Shown: piece by piece, positions 45,253 through 57,235 of the stretch
Layout: the number at the start of each line of letters is the position of its first letter
How positions within the stretch are numbered: position 1 is the first letter of the stretch
DNA from: Chara braunii
Taxonomy: Eukaryota > Streptophyta > Charophyceae > Charales > Characeae
Direction: 5' to 3'
NCBI GenBank assembly: GCA_003427395.1
Contig: BFEA01000283.1
Coordinates: 1,093,226 to 1,157,225, forward strand
DNA length: 64,000 nt
Notes under the pieces: generated by a model
Told to the model about the DNA's origin: nothing
The model's database searches: none
Seen by the model: only the letters and a program-made list of their open reading frames with translations
Position numbers and translations under genes: made by a program

Positions 45253-48200
45253 TCAGCCAGTTTTGCTTACGAGGCAAGCTCGAAGACCCACCTGCTGCTC
45301 CAAGTCTAACAGTTCTACTGCTGGAAACCGGGTCCAGCGTCCCCAGTTAAATCCAAAAGCTTCCCAAAATAAACCTTGAGGCTTAAGTAAAAGGTGGAGA
45401 GGAGTGTCCAAGGAGACAACAACTACTCTATCAGGAAGCTCCTTCTCGAAAAGCCCCCCCTGGAATTTAAACAACGTCGGCCCTTGGGCCCAAAACAACG
45501 AACCTAAACAGAATAGGGGCTGTCTACAACGACAACCTATATGGCTAAAATGTTCACGGCAGCCATCCCATAAGAACGGGGGCACCCTCAGCCTCCCTAT
45601 AACAACCAAGTGCTGATACCCAACTTTCCTTCCTGGGATACCGAAGCAAAATATCCTTGCACCGCCCAGGTGCGGAGGAAACCAGCAGAGTCCCTTCCTT
45701 TGCCAGTCTGCCATGATGATCAAGCTGATTTGTAATCTGATGCAGCCTTTCAATTCCTCCGCATGTGGCATTTCTTTCCTGAATAACTTCTGGTTTCGGG
45801 CATACCAAAGTACCTTCATTATAACACCTCTACAGACTTGAGCTATTTACCCCCATCCTGACTCAAAGTTCTTAACCATTATAGAGCAACAAGAACGGAT
45901 CCAAGACTCAGACCAAGCAAGTACGGAAGACCCAACCTTGGGCCATAACTTTATCCACCATTGCCAAATTAACTTTGAATACGGGCAATCTATCCATAAG
46001 TGGTTGGTAGTCTCAAGGGCCCACTCGCATCGTGGACATATAGAGGAAATCTCCATTCCTTTAGATGCCAACCATACTGCCGAGGAAACCGACTGCATAG
46101 ATTGTAACCACAATAAGCTCGCGGTCTTTTGATCTGGGAGCCTTGGAAGTTGCTTCCACAGAGTCAGCAGTTTTTCCTCAGTAACTTGGTCTGCTGGAGA
46201 AGCCGTCCATCTTTGAACAGCTGTAGTGACCGGCGTCTTACTTACCTTTAACAACTGCAGAGCCCTACCGTCCTTGGAGGTATAGTGACTTAATGGAATG
46301 AAGTTAGCCGTTCTGGGCACATCGTTCCAGCCGATTGAGTGGGGTTCTCCCTTAAATGATGAAGCTAGGCGACCTCCTAAACAAACCTCTTTTCCATCAG
46401 GGCCTGTCGACACCCACACCCTCACTTCCTGTAAATCTTTCTCCACATCCACTATCTCCTCCTGTTTTAGAATCAACCGATCTCCTGACTTACCAGCTGC
46501 TGCCGGCTGCCAGACTTGAATCTCAGTACCGAGTGGGGTATAAGGACCAATCACTCGCCAGAAGGTGGTGGAGCTTGTTGGAGAAGCAAACCATGTGTGC
46601 AGTGTCGGATGTCGGTCTGGTTGTAAAGACAGTATCCAAGCTGCATGAATGGTTATCTTCAAGGCGTTAAAATTATGTTCCAAGTTATGGAGTCTTGGGA
46701 GTCGTCGTCGTAGGGCTGCGGTTGTAACCCAGTCCTTCCGGTCATCGTCCCAAATGTCCTTGAGGAGGATTACTCCTTTCCTGCACCAGGTCTTACCAAA
46801 ATTACTTGTAGAATCTACTGCCGAAAATGAGTCGCCACTATCCAGCAGGATTCGAGGGTTATCAAATAAGGGCCGGTTCAAAATTTTTGTTCGGGCGATT
46901 GGTTCTCTAAAGGTAGTTGGTCTTAATATATTCCAAGCAAACAATATTGCTCTCCAGATTGAGGATTTTGGTCTACGTTGTGTGAATGATGGGAGGCACA
47001 GACAAGACCAAATATCAGAATGATTTTCAAACTGCCAGTCCGAACCCAGAATATACTCGGCTAACAACATCCAGGCTTTGGTTGAATCAGAAATCAAAGC
47101 CATAACTGACCATTTAGCTAGAAGAGCCACATTCTGTTGTCTGGGATCCAGCAGTCCCAGACCCCCAATCTTCTTAGGAGTAGCCATGGTTTCCCATGCA
47201 ACTTTTGATAAAAAGTTCTGATCTTCATCAGCCTCGGGTTTCCAAAGAAACTTAGCTACACAACGTCGGATAAGCGCGTAAGCTTCCTTTCCTACTAGGT
47301 GTACAACTAGTACAAACCATAAGGTCGAGAAGGCCGCCGCAGATAAAACCAGGGCGCGACCCAATATCGAGAGAAATCTGCCGTTTACCAATTTTTCAAC
47401 TTTCTCCACCACTTTCCGTTACAAAATAATGTCCTGAGTCTTTGAGGAGTTGGACAACGAGACCTGTACCCCCAGCAACCTTTCGGAAGTGTCTACCGCT
47501 ACTGTCTTCATTTCCCAATCTCCAGAAAAAGTGAACCCATCTGGGAGAAGTACAGCTGATTTTGACCAATTAATCGATGCTTCCGACAGAGTACAGTACT
47601 CGTCTAATACGGTCCGAAGCTCCAAAGTGGAGTCCACCGAATTATCGCAGGCGACCGTAAGGTCATCTGCGATTGCCCCCCTTTTCCATTGGAAAGAGGG
47701 AGAGATATTCAGACCTCTGATGCGATCATTATACCGGATATTATCCAAGAGGACCTCAAGTTGAAGTACAAATAAGAGGGGGGTCAGTGGGCATCCTTGA
47801 CGCAGTGAACGAGTTAATTCAAATGGAGGGGAAAGACACCCATTGACGTTGACCATCGCAACTGCCCTGGAATACATAGCTTTTACCAGTTTGCAGAAGA
47901 CAGGACCAAAACCCATATGTGACAAGGTGGTAGCTACAAAAGCCCAACCCACCTTGTCATAAGTTTTTTCCATGTCTAAAAGTAGCACTGCCACCTCTCT
48001 GTTCTCCAAGCTGATGATCTCTAGTGCCTGTAGTGCTGCTAGGATATTTTCAAAAATCGATCTTCCCTTCACAAATGCCCCTTGTTCTGGCCCTATTAGA
48101 TCAGGGAGGTAGCGAGCTAGTCGAATAGCCAATGCTTTGACCAGTATTTTATAAGCTACATTTAAAAGGGATATCGGACGCCAATTGCGGATCTCTTTTA

Positions 48201-49806
48201 TCTCCCTTCTTGTAAAGTAAGGAAATAATGCCTTTCAGAAGCCCTCTGGGCAATCTTCCTTCGATTATAGCATGGTTACAAATTGAGGCCAGTAAGGGGT
48301 CGGTAACTTCCCATATCGCCGTATAAAACTCCACCGGCAGACCATCTAAACCCGGGCACTTGCCTGTTGCCATCTGTTTTGCCGCTTGAAATAGTTTTTC
48401 TTCCCCAAAAGGCCTGTCCAAGTCTAACCTACCCGTTGTGGATATACGGGCTTGAGTACGGTCCCAAAAGGACGAAGTTAGTGACAGATTCGAGTCAAAG
48501 GACAGATCTGGGTATACTGTTGTTAAAATGTTGGAGAAATATTATGCAGCATACGTGCACATTGCAAATGTGGTAACCGCCATAGGAGTATCTAACGCAA
48601 AGGGGTGGACTAGCTCCCTAAGAAGGGGTTTAGTGCCTTGAATCAGCTAGGAGCGGAAAGTAAGTTTAGTCATGCGGTCCTGCCCCTTAAGACCCCTAAT
48701 CCTAAGCCACTCCAACCATTAAATTTGTTTCTGCGTTTCCGCCAGTTCCAGCTGTACTAATAGGCCTTTCCTAACTCTAGTCCAATGCAGGTCACCATAT
48801 GGATCCTTACCCAGCTCCGCTTCTGCTTTCATTATCTCCTGTTTCAATTTTTCTTCTTTTTTATTTCGCTGTCCAGCCTTAATTTGGAAAAAACATCTAA
48901 GGCTGATTGCAAGATACCAAAGTCCGTGTCTGTCCAATCCTCGAAGTTCGTGAACAAGGATTTCGCTCCTTCCCATTTTTTGACCTGATCCTTAACCCAA
49001 TTGAGAATCCCTTCATCCTTTAAATGCACCGTATTTAATCTAAAGGTACCTCTCATTACCTCATCCTGATCACCAGAAATCGAGTCCATAATTGCTGGAT
49101 AACTATCTAAAAAATCTGAGACCTGCAGGTCAGCTGCAATGCAGCGGTCCCACGGGGCCCCCCTAGCTAACATAAAGTCAAATCTTCGAGCAGGGGAGGG
49201 GGTGTACTGATCAGGCTGAGCACCAAACCAGGAGAAGCTTGGGGTATCTGGATTCAGCACACAATATGCGTCCCACAGTGCTTGTGATTCCATAAATTTG
49301 ACTATTGTTCTGGTATCTGTCCGAACTGGATTTCGGCGCGGGGTGTCGAGACCTGGCATAATAATTGTGTTCCAATCGCCAGCTATTACCAAATTCTCTG
49401 TGTCGGGTAAGTAACCTGGTAAATCTGCAAAAAAATTGCAGCGCTCTGAATAGTCCACAGGAGCATAAACGGACATTATACCCCAATCTTCGGTGCCTAC
49501 CGCTATTTTCACCCAAGCGAACCGGGCTTGTGTGTCCACAAAGCTATCCAGAAGTTCCACGTCAAGGTCCTTGTGGAGTAGCACAGTTACCCTGCCTTTC
49601 GTCCCAATGGCGGGGGCCCACACTTGATGTCCCTGCCACCAATTTCCATATTCTACGATACGAGCTGCATCCAATTTAGTCTCCTGAATACACAAAATAT
49701 GTACTGCTTGGGAATAAACCCAAGACGACAATCTCATTCTTCTATCCCTGTCATTAAGGCCCCTAATATTCCAACTAGCAAGCCTCAATCGGCTGGGCAG
49801 GACCAT
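45253..49806 (-). pseudogene. LINE ORF2: endonuclease, reverse transcriptase, zinc finger (broken)
   Basis: The N-terminal AP-type endonuclease (49806-48844) shows NIRGL, CIQETKL, VYAPVDY, VIAGDWNT and RRFDFML. The canonical SDH near its end is not recognisable; DSYP stands there. A frame change at an A-run near 48870 leads through a helical linker to RT: TGKCPGLDGLPVEFY, then after a second change near 48200 NWRPISLLNVAYKIL, LLLDMEKTYDKV, RQGCPLTPLLF and AIADDLTVAC with the catalytic ADD. Stops lie near 47419 and 45847. The C-terminal part has CPRCEWALETTNHLWIDC, the zinc-binding motif of plant L1 proteins. No RNase H domain is seen. ORF2 nicks the target and primes reverse transcription there. 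Confidence 0.9.
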
Positions 49807-52085
49807 CTAATTGTGCATCCTCTCCGCCCTTCGCCTGGATGTGGCGGTGGGACCCTGCTGGGTGTTTTCGACGTTTGTCATCTTCTTCCTCCCCATAATA
49901 GAGCTGCGTCAGGGCCCACAGACTCTGAAGAGCAGCTACAAACTGAGAAGAGAGGAGCACTTCTTTCAGAGCCGCATGTTTGATCCAGTCCGCAATGACC
50001 TGAGCTGAAATACCCTCCGAAAGATAAATCTTCTTAAGGTTCGGGTTAACTGGCTTAGTGAACTATTCAGCTGGGATCCAATAGGGGTTTAAAACTTTAA
50101 GTTTTTCCCCTACATCCTCGCTCAACTGAATGTTCATGATAGCAAAATAAATACATGCTTTACAAGTCCTTTTCCCAGAAGCCCAGTCAAAGACGTACCG
50201 ATTGACTTTAGGTTCAGGCATCAATCTGGCATAGCATACCCCCTTCAGGATTTTCCGCACATGACCTAGAATATCCAGTTCAGAGGGTTTACCTTCAATC
50301 CTGATACAGGCCATATCGAGAACCCCGTCTGATGGCGTAAAAGACAGTATCATTGGACCAGAGGACGACGGGACACAAATAAGTGGAACCAGATAATCCT
50401 CCGTCTTCCCTTTATCAGCCCGATTGGTCGTAGCCATTGGCAATACCGAAGACAGTGAACGTACAGCTCTACCTCTTGCCTTTGCTGCTTTCGGAGATTT
50501 GATCCCGACTCCCGGAGTTGGGGCTGTCTCCCGGGCCATTTTGGCCAGTCCCGGAGATAGTCGAGACTTTTTGATTGGGGTCCCGAGGGTCTGAGTCGCC
50601 TGTCCAGTGGGAGGTGAACCTCGTGGACTGGATTCCTCCAATGGTTCCAGCGATGGTCCTACGGGCACCTCAAGCAAAGGGTCCACATGCACAACGGAGA
50701 CAGTGCCGTTATGCTCTTTAACAACATCCCTGTCAGAGGCGGTTCCATCCGTGATCAACAAGGTCCCGGGTGATGGCTGTTTCGGGGCGGACGTATCCAT
50801 CCCCGGTGGAGCAGAACTTTGATCAATAACCAGCGAGGTTGATTTAAGGCCATCAATCTAGGCGGACCTGGTCTTCTTATCCGGAGAAAAGACTCGATTG
50901 ACTCGATTCGTGGTAAAAGGGGGGATGGGCAGGACCAAACTGCCCCCCAGCGGGTTAGTACGCTCAGACACTCCGGACGAAACCAGTGTAGTGAGTGCGC
51001 CCGAACTTGGTCCCGATGTCCCAGCCTCTGAAGCTTGCTGATGCTGACCTGATCCTTGATTCTGACCCGAGGCTGAGGCCAGAGAAGGGCGCATGACCCA
51101 AGCACTCTTAGAAGAGGGAGGGACTCCAGCTGAAGTCCTACTCCCTCCCCCCCCCCCTGCCTGAGGGGGGGAGGGGGGGCGGGGGTGAGGCCATGTTAGC
51201 TCCATACTGTGTTGGATTAGCTCTCCTCTTCCTAGCCTAGCAATCGGGATCATCTTCTGTATGAAAATACCGGCGACAGGTACTACACCAATCTGTGTAT
51301 TGGTTTACCACTTCCAGATCAATCGAGCCACCATCGTCAGGGAGGTCAATCCCTAAGTACGGTGTGAACCTATCTTCTGCCGATAGTTCAAGATCAAAGC
51401 AAATATTCAACAATTCTGGTTCCTCTTGCCTTGACGTTGTCGGCCCTACCCTAAGAATCCGTCCAAACGCCAATCTTACAACATCCTGGATCAAAGGCAT
51501 AGCGCCAATGGGGACCTGAAGGACTCGAATCCAAAAGGATTTGAATCGCATTGTCTCCCTCCAATCTTGCAATTCGGCTTCTGACATCCACGGCCGAAAA
51601 TGGAGAGTGTATTTGGTTCCATCCAGGGTTACATCATCCATCTGTTTCTGGTGCATCCACGTGGCCACTGCATCCGTGCTTGGGATATAAGTTACAAGAT
51701 TACGGCCTTCGTTGTGGAATAGGCCTCATCTTGGTTCCAGTCCTAACATGGGCATCCCTATCCACTTGTTTTCGTATATTCTGACCAGCTTCTTCTTAAA
51801 CTTCGCAGGCAAGGAATCACTCTTTTCCCCAAAGAGTATGGTAACAGCCTGTTTAGTCAACCATTCCTTTTGTGCATGGAACACCGCTGGGTCAATCTTA
51901 ACACGAACGCAATCTTCTGATCGTTCCACTCGGGTCTGGTCATACGGAATCAAACCAGATGGCAACACTCCTGACCTGTAGCATTCCTCAATAACCTTGG
52001 ACATTCTAGTCTTTTCCCCCTCTGTTTGAGGGGGGGGGGGGGGTTGTTTTCCCCCATCGGTGAAACTGACGCCTTCCCGTACCAA
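49775..52085 (-). pseudogene. LINE ORF1: nucleic-acid-binding protein (broken)
   Basis: About 770 codons from the Met at 52085 to 49775, with one frame change near 51240 and stops near 51727, 50858 and 50063. The N-terminal part (52085-51237) matches the general plan of plant L1 ORF1: a DUF4283-like region with FRPWMSEAELQDW and FKSFWIRVLQVPIG, ending in a zinc knuckle CSTCRRYFHTEDDPDC (C-x2-C-x4-H-x5-C). A Pro/Ser/Gly-rich linker follows, then a Lys-rich segment, then a C-terminal domain with KACIYFAIMNIQLSED. Its last 11 codons overlap the start of ORF2 in another frame. ORF1 proteins coat the element RNA. Domain names rest on recalled family layout, not a search. Confidence 0.8.
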
Positions 52086-53246
52086 ATTTGTTAATAAGTC
52101 ATTCAGGGGAGGATAGATAATTAAATAATAACTCCAATCACAGTTCTACCGCCAGCCTTCCAATTTGGTGACAGGATCGGGAGTACTTAAATTCAATTGC
52201 CCACAGCCCGACAGCTACACCAAGACAAGTAGGTTATAAAATGATACCAGACCCGCCCAACTTTCCATCCATCGATACCACTCTGACTAAAAGTCAACCC
52301 TAAGGCAGCGATTAATGACGCAAATAATAAGACCTAGGGTTTCTCGTGGCACTATTGCCGGACAGGCTCGGAAGTATGATATAACGACCACAAACCCTCC
52401 GAACCCTAACCTGCAAAAAGCAAACCCTTACCGATTACTGTCCGGATCGCTATCCAGCCCCATAATTTCTCACGATGCAGAGGGAAGTACTGGATAGTCC
52501 GAACCATAAACCAGTCTATTCCCGCATCTTAGTAAGTCTATTTCCAAGCCATGACCAGAAGGCTTGTGGTTTTGAAGTCTACTTACTCAAAACATGTAGG
52601 AAGAATGGTGTCGAGTGTTCACTCAATAACCAGAAGTTCATGGCCCAATGAAGGTATCAGTTACCTCCCAATCCGCTCCGAAGATAAATATCCGATGTAA
52701 CCTTCACAGGTCTTCCAACCCTTGTCAACTATCAGTCTCCAACAAAGTGGAGCTCAAGTACCGACTTCAAGATGGCGAACAAGGAGCCCTCCAAAGAGCG
52801 ATGCTCTGGAAGTAACGGCTTCTCAAGTGCTCAAAGACTCTTGACATGGACCTGCTGATATGAACAGCGTCAAGAAGAGTGAAGAGAGTTTGAAGAGAGT
52901 TTGAAAAGGAGCTGCTGACGTAGCATACCCTGCGAATGCAGAACATTCCCCTACCCACCCAAGGATAGAGTCAGGGTAGGCAACACAAATAAACTTTCTA
53001 AACCTCCGTCAGCAGAGCGAACGGCTTAAAGTCTCCCGTCATGGCGCCTCCACACACCTCCAATCCCACCCGGAGAAACCCTCGTCGCCCTCCTCACGTC
53101 CACCAAGGTAATCGTAGCGGAAAAGAGATCGCTTAATCGTCGCAAGCGCGACGTCAACGTCCCCCTGCAGCGATGGTTGCCTTCGGTTGGCGAGAGGGAG
53201 CGGTGAGCGCTTCGGCCGACGGGTCGCGAGGCCTCCCGTCCCCCAT
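52086..53246 (-). other. LINE 5' leader
   Basis: The 1.16 kb between ORF1 and the GC-rich 5' end have no long frame. A C8-C12-type run near 52030 and the GC-rich 53000-53246 would suit an internal promoter, but no motif can be named. Confidence 0.5.
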
Positions 53247-56200
53247 ATTTTGTTTTTTTTTACTTTTAACTTTTTGTTTTCACTTTATTTCGGGGCCAAA
53301 AAAAAATTATTATTTTTTGAATTTTTTTTAATGAGTTATTGATTATGTAAACTACATATCTGTAAATTTTCAGGGCATTTGTCAATGCTAAAAAATAATT
53401 AAAACTCGGCAAAGATGGTGGTGTCGAAAAGGTGCTGGCACACTCACTCATTTTAATTCTCTTTTTATTTTTTCGTATTTTTATGAAATTTTATCATAGT
53501 GTTTATTTTATGTATTTTATTTTTAATTAAAATTTGGTAAAGAATTTGGATGTAGTGCCCAGACAAATGTTGTTTAGTTTATTTTTCTCCATAATATAAG
53601 GTTTTTTCGGAAGTTTTTGAAAACTTTTTTTTTTTTTTTTTCGCGTTCGGCTCGAGCGGCCGAACGCCTTCCGAAGGGGTCCCGTACGTTTGGGCATTCG
53701 GGTTCGGGCGTTCGGCCCGTCCCGAATGCCGGCAACCCTGACTGTAACAACATATTTAGTTAGCTCATTATTGATCTTAATACTATAGGTATTCGCGCAA
53801 TGTCGTGCATATCTAATGCCGACAAGGTTGAGTGAGGTGACATCAATATTGTTGAGCGTGTCATTACCGATGTGAGTTTTGTCAGTTCTCATTATAACCT
53901 ACTAGAATTTTTAATTAACGAATATAAGTTAGAAGGTAGTATATGATTTATGGAAATAACAATTGTATTTGACTTATGAGTTAAAGATGGGGTGCAAAAT
54001 TTGATGGTTGTATTGGATTGAAGAGGAGAGACTATTTGTGATAGTGTCGCATGTTTATAATGATACACATTGACTGTTACGGTTAAAAATTTGCGCATTG
54101 AGGTATCCAATGTTCTTGAGTAGCCGATGTTTTCATCAGTGCAGTTCTGCACGTTTGATTATTCGAGCAATAATCTTTGGTACTTAAACACAACCACTAA
54201 GCTATCTTAGTTGTCAGAACAATATCGTGTTACACTTGTGTAAGGAAATATATTACATCCAGATAATATATTTTCTTCTTATTAGTGGGTTTTTGTAATG
54301 AAGGCTATAAACAATTTTAGTTAATAAAGGTGATGAATGATTCTCGACTGATGAAAAATCATTATATAGAGATATTATTATAGTTAAGTATACGACATAT
54401 GTGTGAGACCATACATTGTTTAAAACTTTGGTTAGCTAATTACACACTAACTTATGCTACGATATGCATTTTTTCATGTTTGGTTACAGTACTAGTAAAT
54501 TCAACGAATGAAGATATATATGTTCACAGTTCAAGCGGATCTCGAGTGCAGTCAACATGATAGTGAATAGACTGACCCTAAATCGTCATATTTTGTTCAA
54601 TTTGAACCCTTTCAATTCATACGAGTAGTACGAAGCGACTTGTTTGAACCCTTTCAATTCGTACCATTTTGTTGCATTAATATAGTTGAAGCTAGTCGCT
54701 TGAGGTTTTTTGCTTTTGAGACTTTTTCACTGGAGTTTATCTGTTTAAGTTAATCTATATGCATCATTTCAATCAAATTAAGCCTATTGAAGTATTATTG
54801 ATGTGAGGCTAGGTATTTTATGTTATTTATCTAATGCTTATTTATTTATAGCGATCCACATGAGTTATTTATCCTAGTTTATTTATCCATCACTTTCTGG
54901 CTGAATTTATTTGTACAAGCTAGTCAATTTGAATTATTTATTTATATTTGTCTATTGGAGAATTTATATGGTTCGGTTCCACTTCTAAAAAGGGGTAGAG
55001 ATGTTACACAAAATTTATGTCCGATAGAGATTCAAAAGTGGATGAAGTAACAAACTTATTGGGAGAAATTGTTTTCTCAAAACGTGGTCAATATATAAAA
55101 GTTTACCCTAAGGGAGATTGCAATCTCATGTTATTATTTTCCTTAACGATGGTTTAAGGAAAGTTATAATTTTGTTTGTATTTAGTGGTGAGACCCACGT
55201 CAGAACCATGTTCTTGGTCCAAAGTGGAGTGTTGTCGTCTAACCCTTTGTGGTAAAATGACTACATTACTATTGAATAGGAGGAAAGTGTTTGAGCCTTG
55301 TCAGACCAACTACTACATGAGGCAAGAAGGTAGGGGTTGATTCGCCAATCATATTTGTTTCAGGCAGGTTCACTATCACATTAAGGGACCAAAGAACTTG
55401 GAGCGCGTATGGGAAAGTTATGTACTTTATCAACGAAAGTTTGCAAATAATTAATATATTAGAATCGGAGGGAGAGCATTGAGGCTTGATCCTTGAACAT
55501 GGATCAGGAGTCTGAGATGTTATCCATTTTGAAAAGGATTACATTGCCCCTCGACGTAACTTTTGTCTAACAACAGAAAAATTCCCACAAGAAATCAAAG
55601 TTAAAAAGACATTCCATTAAACAAAAATCCTTTATATTTCAAAATTATCATTCCAATGTTCGTCCAATTCTAAAATTTCCAGTTTTATTTGATAAGTTCC
55701 CGTATAAAAATGAGTTTCCCCTTCCAACTACATCTATTTGTTGAAGATGGGATGAAAGTGTGAACGAGTTTATAAAATATCTTAATTAAACTTTCATTGA
55801 ACGACTATAAATATCTTCTAATTTAGATTGGATTAACCTATTTATAACTGAAAATCCTTATATAAAATGAAAGTCTAACTAAAATATTTCATAAACTCAT
55901 CCAGACTTTCATTCCATCTCCAGCATGCAGTTCAAATATGAAGAGATACCCCATTTTTTAAAGAAAAATTTTCAAGTAAGACGAAATGTTTTAAAAATAA
56001 ATGATATTTTTCTATGATGGAATGAAAAATTGAAATTTGGAATGTAATTTTACTATGGAATGATTATTTAATCCCGGGAATTTTTTCTGTTCAAGTCATA
56101 GAGTAAAAACAATTACAATCATCATTATTATATTTGAGAGTGTTTATTATTGGCAATTTTATTCGACCACAACAAGACTATCATTTATCGAAACTTTTTG

Positions 56201-57003
56201 TAATAAAATCGTCGTCATAATGATACGTGCATATAATATGGTTGGTGATTAATTTACAAATAATATTTATTTACTTTGACTATTATGGCTCTTGTTGTAA
56301 TCATTATTAAAGCAACACGCCATTATAATAGATAACAGTTGCTATGTTATTTTCAAATATTTATAAAATTGTGACCGCATTATTATTTTGGAATTTTGAG
56401 TAGATTATCATCACTATTAATTTTGAGTTGGGTAGTCGTTAAATTTAGAAGGGACAAATTTTCATAAAAAATAAAGTTGAATTTCAAGAATAAGAGTTGT
56501 AAAGAGTGAGTTTCAGTATAGTGCCAGGAGATGTATGCTGGGCATTTTGGGAAGGATCCAAACAGAGATGAGGCAAACCAATATGTCGTATGCTAAGGAG
56601 GATGCCCACATGGCCTTGCCAGTTGAAAAAAACGGCAGACTTGAGATATCCTTGCCACTACGAGTCAATGACGATGAGTATATCACTTATTGTTGAGGTA
56701 GATGAATAAATTCAAATATTTTTATTTGGATGAAAACTTATTTCAGCGACAATCGAGATAATGCAATCATGAGATGAGTATGCCTCATCATCATTTAGGT
56801 TACGCTTGGAATTAAGATGGCACGTGAACATGAGAGTCTGCTCACGAAGCCTTTAAGAATATATTTTCTTCAGCCTCGTTGCGCATCATTGTGCCAGAGT
56901 TTCATGTGAAGGATTTTTTTCGGAGGACGGGTAAGGATTAAAGCAATGACAGAACCTGCTTTACTAGTATGAGGATTGGGTTTTAAGTGTTACTCGTGCG
57001 AGC

Positions 57004-57235
57004 TGATATCTGATCGATACCTAGATCATAGGTTCTTACTCTTGAGTTAAGAACTTCGGGCTGTGGCTAATATTGTTGACGCGTACTTGATTCCTATGAT
57101 CCAGCCAAGAGATATTAGTTGATATTTGATCGATACCTAGATCATAGGTTCTTACTCTTGAGTTAAGAACTTCGGGGTGTGGCTAATATTGTTGACGCCT
57201 ACTTGATTCCTATGATCCAGCCAAGAGATAGTAGG
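57004..57235 (+). repeat. 116-bp tandem duplication
   Basis: 57004-57119 and 57120-57235 are nearly identical, differing at a handful of positions (for example TATCTGATCG/TATTTGATCG and GACGCG/GACGCC). Each unit contains GTTCTTACTCTTGAGTTAAG, which can fold on itself. The high identity marks it as recent compared with the other repeats. Confidence 0.9.

Larger units (their letters stand above)
45146..53246 (-). mobile_element. L1-type LINE, near full length, minus strand
   Basis: A non-LTR retrotransposon of about 8.1 kb. On the minus strand it has a GC-rich 5' leader (53246-52086), ORF1 with a zinc knuckle, ORF2 with AP-type endonuclease, reverse transcriptase and a C-terminal zinc-ribbon-like CCHC, a short 3' tail and a poly(A) tail seen as 25 T at 45146-45170. 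ORF1 and ORF2 overlap by 32 bp. Breaks are few for its length, so the copy is moderately young. The 5' limit is set by composition: the GC-rich leader begins at the CCCCCA near 53246. No clear target duplication was found. Confidence 0.9.
44873..53740. mobile_element. hAT-like element C, split by a LINE
   Basis: Left end CAGGGTTACCTGACCGAACG; right end, read inward, CAGGGTTGCCGGCATTCGG. Flanks are ATTGTAAC (44865-44872) and ACTGTAAC (53741-53748), an 8-bp duplication with one mismatch. The subterminal blocks carry GAAC/GTTC motifs: eight on the left and at least four on the right. A reversed core copy lies at 53520-53605, as in element A. The LINE occupies 45146-53246, leaving about 765 bp of element C, comparable to element A without its insert. 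About 155 bp left of the LINE (44990-45143) resembles 53292-53452. The two forward cores of element A suggest that this is an internal duplication of the family and not a LINE target duplication. Confidence 0.7.

Noticed and set aside
46298-46670. Plus-strand frames within the LINE, such as 46356-46670 and 46649-47023
   Set aside because: They are antisense shadows of ORF2, which has clear RT and zinc-finger motifs on the minus strand.
44990-53452. A 155-bp target duplication made by the LINE
   Set aside because: The two segments are only about 70% alike, while the LINE itself is far less decayed; an internal duplication of element C fits better.
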